Positions 32,561-34,684 of a stretch of 34,684 nucleotides of DNA are shown here, one piece after another. The stretch comes from Pelobacter sp. UBA5610 (GTDB lineage: Bacteria > Desulfobacterota > Desulfuromonadia > Desulfuromonadales > Syntrophotaleaceae). The stretch covers positions 5,868 to 40,551 of the forward strand of contig DIKU01000145.1 of NCBI GenBank assembly GCA_002424645.1, given 5' to 3'. The translations under genes and the position numbers were made by a program. The notes beneath the pieces were generated by a model. That model was not told the DNA's origin and searched no databases. It saw nothing but the letters and a program-made list of their open reading frames with translations. Every line of letters begins with the position of its first letter. Within the stretch, counting starts at the first letter, position 1.

Positions 32561-34225
32561 ATGAAACAACGGTTGGTGCAATCTATCGGTAAGGCTCTGC
32601 AGGCCTGTTTTGATCAACAACAACTGCATTCCGGGGTTATGCCTGAGATAGGCCTGGAAGTGCCGGCGCATACCGAACATGGTGATTTTTCCACCAATGT
32701 AGCCATGGCTATGGCTCGCGCGGAAAAAAAAGCTCCTCGCAAGATAGCGGAAACGATTGTTGAAGCTCTCGGCGATGGCGATGGCATGTGGGATCGTATC
32801 GAAATTGCCGGACCGGGCTTTATAAATTTTTATCTTACACCTCGTTGCTGGTTCGGTATGCTTGACGACGTTTATCGTCAAGGAGAGCTTTACGGTCGCA
32901 CCCATACCGGAGCCGGTCGCAAAGTCCAGGTGGAGTTCGTCAGTGCCAACCCTACCGGGCCTTTGCATATCGGCCACGGCCGTGGCGCTGCCACGGGCGA
33001 TGCCGTGGCGGCCGTAATGACGGCTGCCGGTTATGATGTGCAGCGAGAATACTATATCAATGACGCCGGTAACCAGATGTTGACCCTAGGGCGCTCGTTG
33101 TTTCTCCGTTATAAGGAGCTCCTCGGCGAAGCTGTCGATTTTCCTACCGATTGCTATCAGGGCGTTTATATTGTCGACCTTGCTCGCGAAGTACTTGAGA
33201 AAGAAGGAGAGCGCCTGCGTGACCTTCCAGAGGAAGAAGCTTTGCGTTTCTTCTCTGATTTCGGCGGGGGTAAGATCCGTGACGGTATTGAGGATGACCT
33301 TGCAGCCTTCGGAGTGCATTTTGACAACTGGTACAGCGAACAGAGTCTCTATGACCGACAGGAAGTAGAACGCGGGATTGCTCTGCTGCAAGAGCGGGGG
33401 CTGACATACGAAAAAGAGGGGGCTATCTGGTTTCGCACCACAGACTATGGGGATGATAAGGACCGGGTTCTGGTGCGATCCAACGGAGCCACAACCTATT
33501 TTGCCTCGGATGTAGCCTACCACAAGGAAAAGTACGATCGCGGATTTGACACCGTTATTGATGTCTGGGGTGCTGATCACCACGGTTACGTACCTCGCAT
33601 GAAAGCGGTGCTGGCCGGACTGGAGCGTAACCCTCAGGATTTACAAATTATTCTGGTGCAGTTGGTAAACTTGTTGCGTAATGGTCAGCAAGTGGCCATG
33701 AGTACCCGTTCCGGAGAGTTTGTGACCCTGCGCGAGGTTATTGACGAAGTCGGTCGCGATGCCTGTCGGTTCTTTTTCCTCATGCGTCGCTCCGACAGCC
33801 AGCTGGATTTTGATCTTGAACTGGCCAAAAAACAAAGCAATGAAAATCCTGTGTTTTATGTCCAGTACGCCCATGCCCGGGTCTGCAGTATAAATCGCAA
33901 TGCCGAAGAGCAGGGGATGAGCATACCGGTGCAGGGCCAGGTCGATTTCGACTGCCTTACGCTCGAGGACGAGTTGATGCTGGCAAAGCTGGTATCTCGA
34001 TATCCCGAAGTGGTTGATGGCGCGGCAGCAAACTTTGAACCGCACCGGATTGTTTTTTATTTGCAGGAGTTGGCTGCGCGTTTTCATAGTTATTACAACA
34101 AAGGGCGTGTAATTATCGATGATCCGGAAGTTAGCCAGGCCCGGCTTTATTTGATTAATTGCGTCCGTACCGTTTTGCACAACGCGCTGGTATTGCTTGG
34201 GGTTTCTGCGCCGGATCGAATGTAA
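32561..34225 (+). CDS. argS: Arginyl-tRNA synthetase
   Basis: ArgRS charges tRNA-Arg. From ATG 32561 it has 554 residues. The N-terminal Add-1 domain begins MKQRLVQSIGKALQACF and includes HTEHGDFSTNVAMAMA. The class I HIGH motif is HIGH (136-139) in SANPTGPLHIGHGRG, then YINDAGNQ and GADHHGYVPRM. The KMSKS-like loop is degenerate (MSTRSGEFVTL), as is usual in ArgRS. The C-terminal DALR anticodon-binding domain ends VLLGVSAPDRM. The start lacks a strong Shine-Dalgarno (AAGAAAG at 32545-32551). An in-frame ATG at 32498 would add 21 residues not typical of the family. Confidence 0.96.
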   Translation: MKQRLVQSIGKALQACFDQQQLHSGVMPEIGLEVPAHTEHGDFSTNVAMAMARAEKKAPRKIAETIVEALGDGDGMWDRIEIAGPGFINFYLTPRCWFGMLDDVYRQGELYGRTHTGAGRKVQVEFVSANPTGPLHIGHGRGAATGDAVAAVMTAAGYDVQREYYINDAGNQMLTLGRSLFLRYKELLGEAVDFPTDCYQGVYIVDLAREVLEKEGERLRDLPEEEALRFFSDFGGGKIRDGIEDDLAAFGVHFDNWYSEQSLYDRQEVERGIALLQERGLTYEKEGAIWFRTTDYGDDKDRVLVRSNGATTYFASDVAYHKEKYDRGFDTVIDVWGADHHGYVPRMKAVLAGLERNPQDLQIILVQLVNLLRNGQQVAMSTRSGEFVTLREVIDEVGRDACRFFFLMRRSDSQLDFDLELAKKQSNENPVFYVQYAHARVCSINRNAEEQGMSIPVQGQVDFDCLTLEDELMLAKLVSRYPEVVDGAAANFEPHRIVFYLQELAARFHSYYNKGRVIIDDPEVSQARLYLINCVRTVLHNALVLLGVSAPDRM

Positions 34226-34240
34226 ACAGGAGGAAATACG

Positions 34241-34684
34241 ATGAGTCGTCAGGTTGCATCCCGATCTCAAAGACGCCTTGAAAAAAAACAGGCCCTGGGT
34301 TTGGTTGTTATGGGGTTGGTCATTGCGTTGATTAGCTACAGCCTCGGCGTTGTCGTTGGCCGAAGTGGCGATGAGAAGATCGTTCACGAAGACCTTGCTG
34401 CTACCGAGCGAATTGCCATACCGCCCACCGATGCCATGACTGCCAGCGAGGCGTTGCAACCTGTTGACGAGGCTGCCGATCCTCAGTTGACTTTTTATGA
34501 TACATTGCCTGAGGGCAAGCAACCTCCAATGGGGAGCGGCATAAATATGCCCGCTCAATCCACCGAGCCACCAGTGGTTTCCGTGGATGTGCGCAGCGAC
34601 CGTGCACCGGCGCAGGAAATTGTTGTATCCAAGCCTGCACCGGCGAAGGAAGTTGTCGCATCCAAGCCTGCACCGGCGAAGGAA
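34241..34684 (+). CDS. Membrane-anchored, repeat-bearing protein, possibly SPOR-type (partial)
   Basis: An open frame begins at ATG 34241 behind AGGAGG (34228-34233) and runs off the window after 148 codons. It has a basic cytoplasmic start, one transmembrane helix (about 18-39) and then a low-complexity periplasmic segment rich in Ala, Pro, Glu and Lys. The end contains the tandem units VVSKPAPAKE and VVASKPAPAKE; the last 24 bases repeat 34628-34651 exactly. In relatives an SPOR-domain (peptidoglycan-binding) protein often follows argS, from memory. The SPOR domain itself would lie beyond the window, so that assignment is an inference. Confidence 0.75.
   Translation, partial: MSRQVASRSQRRLEKKQALGLVVMGLVIALISYSLGVVVGRSGDEKIVHEDLAATERIAIPPTDAMTASEALQPVDEAADPQLTFYDTLPEGKQPPMGSGINMPAQSTEPPVVSVDVRSDRAPAQEIVVSKPAPAKEVVASKPAPAKE
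34628..34684 (+). repeat. Short in-frame tandem repeat at the window edge
   Basis: Bases 34628-34651 and 34661-34684 are identical over 24 bases (encoding SKPAPAKE). Each is preceded by a VV pair of codons, giving unit lengths of 30 and 33 bases. The array may continue outside the window. It extends the periplasmic Pro/Ala-rich linker of the membrane-anchored protein. Confidence 0.85.

Overview
This is a chromosomal housekeeping region from a Gram-negative bacterium. The best guess is a Desulfuromonadia relative (Geobacter/Pelobacter/Syntrophotalea-like). That placement is an inference from remembered similarity, from the joined rpoC-str-S10-spc-alpha gene order, from an LptD outer-membrane assembly gene, and from the argS-SPOR pair at the right edge. 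No search was run. All recognised genes are on the + strand. No mobile element, CRISPR array, tRNA or rRNA was seen.

Bases 1-19965 form one nearly uninterrupted transcription and translation block: the 3' end of rpoC, then rpsL-rpsG-fusA-tuf (str), rpsJ-rplC-rplD-rplW-rplB-rpsS-rplV-rpsC-rplP-rpmC-rpsQ (S10), rplN-rplX-rplE-rpsN-rpsH-rplF-rplR-rpsE-rpmD-rplO-secY-adk-map-rpmJ (spc) and rpsM-rpsK-rpsD-rpoA-rplQ (alpha). The rpoC-rpsL gap (138 b) is the longest in the block. The block ends at a strong intrinsic terminator. infA is not found between map and rpmJ.

Bases 20054-24804 are a tryptophan operon, trpE-trpG-trpD-trpC-(possible 52-codon ORF)-trpF, with its own promoter and no room for an attenuator. 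trpB and trpA do not follow trpF. Instead come an RhlB-like DEAD-box helicase and a translationally overlapping family 5 uracil-DNA glycosylase. Then come accD (fatty acid synthesis), folC (folate) and lptD (LPS export), the last overlapping folC by a GTGA junction.

Bases 31354-34684 hold a ComEA-like secreted helix-hairpin-helix protein with its own promoter, an FtsB/DivIC-like divisome protein followed by a terminator, then argS with a long leader, and the start of a membrane-anchored, repeat-bearing protein that runs off the window.

I found no convincing undescribed multi-gene system. The best leads are a Cys4 motif in EF-Tu, the small ORF that fits exactly between trpC and trpF, the rhlB-udg pair where trpBA would be expected, a terminator-like hairpin facing the minus strand between rpoC and rpsL, and an inverted repeat bracketing the comEA-like leader.
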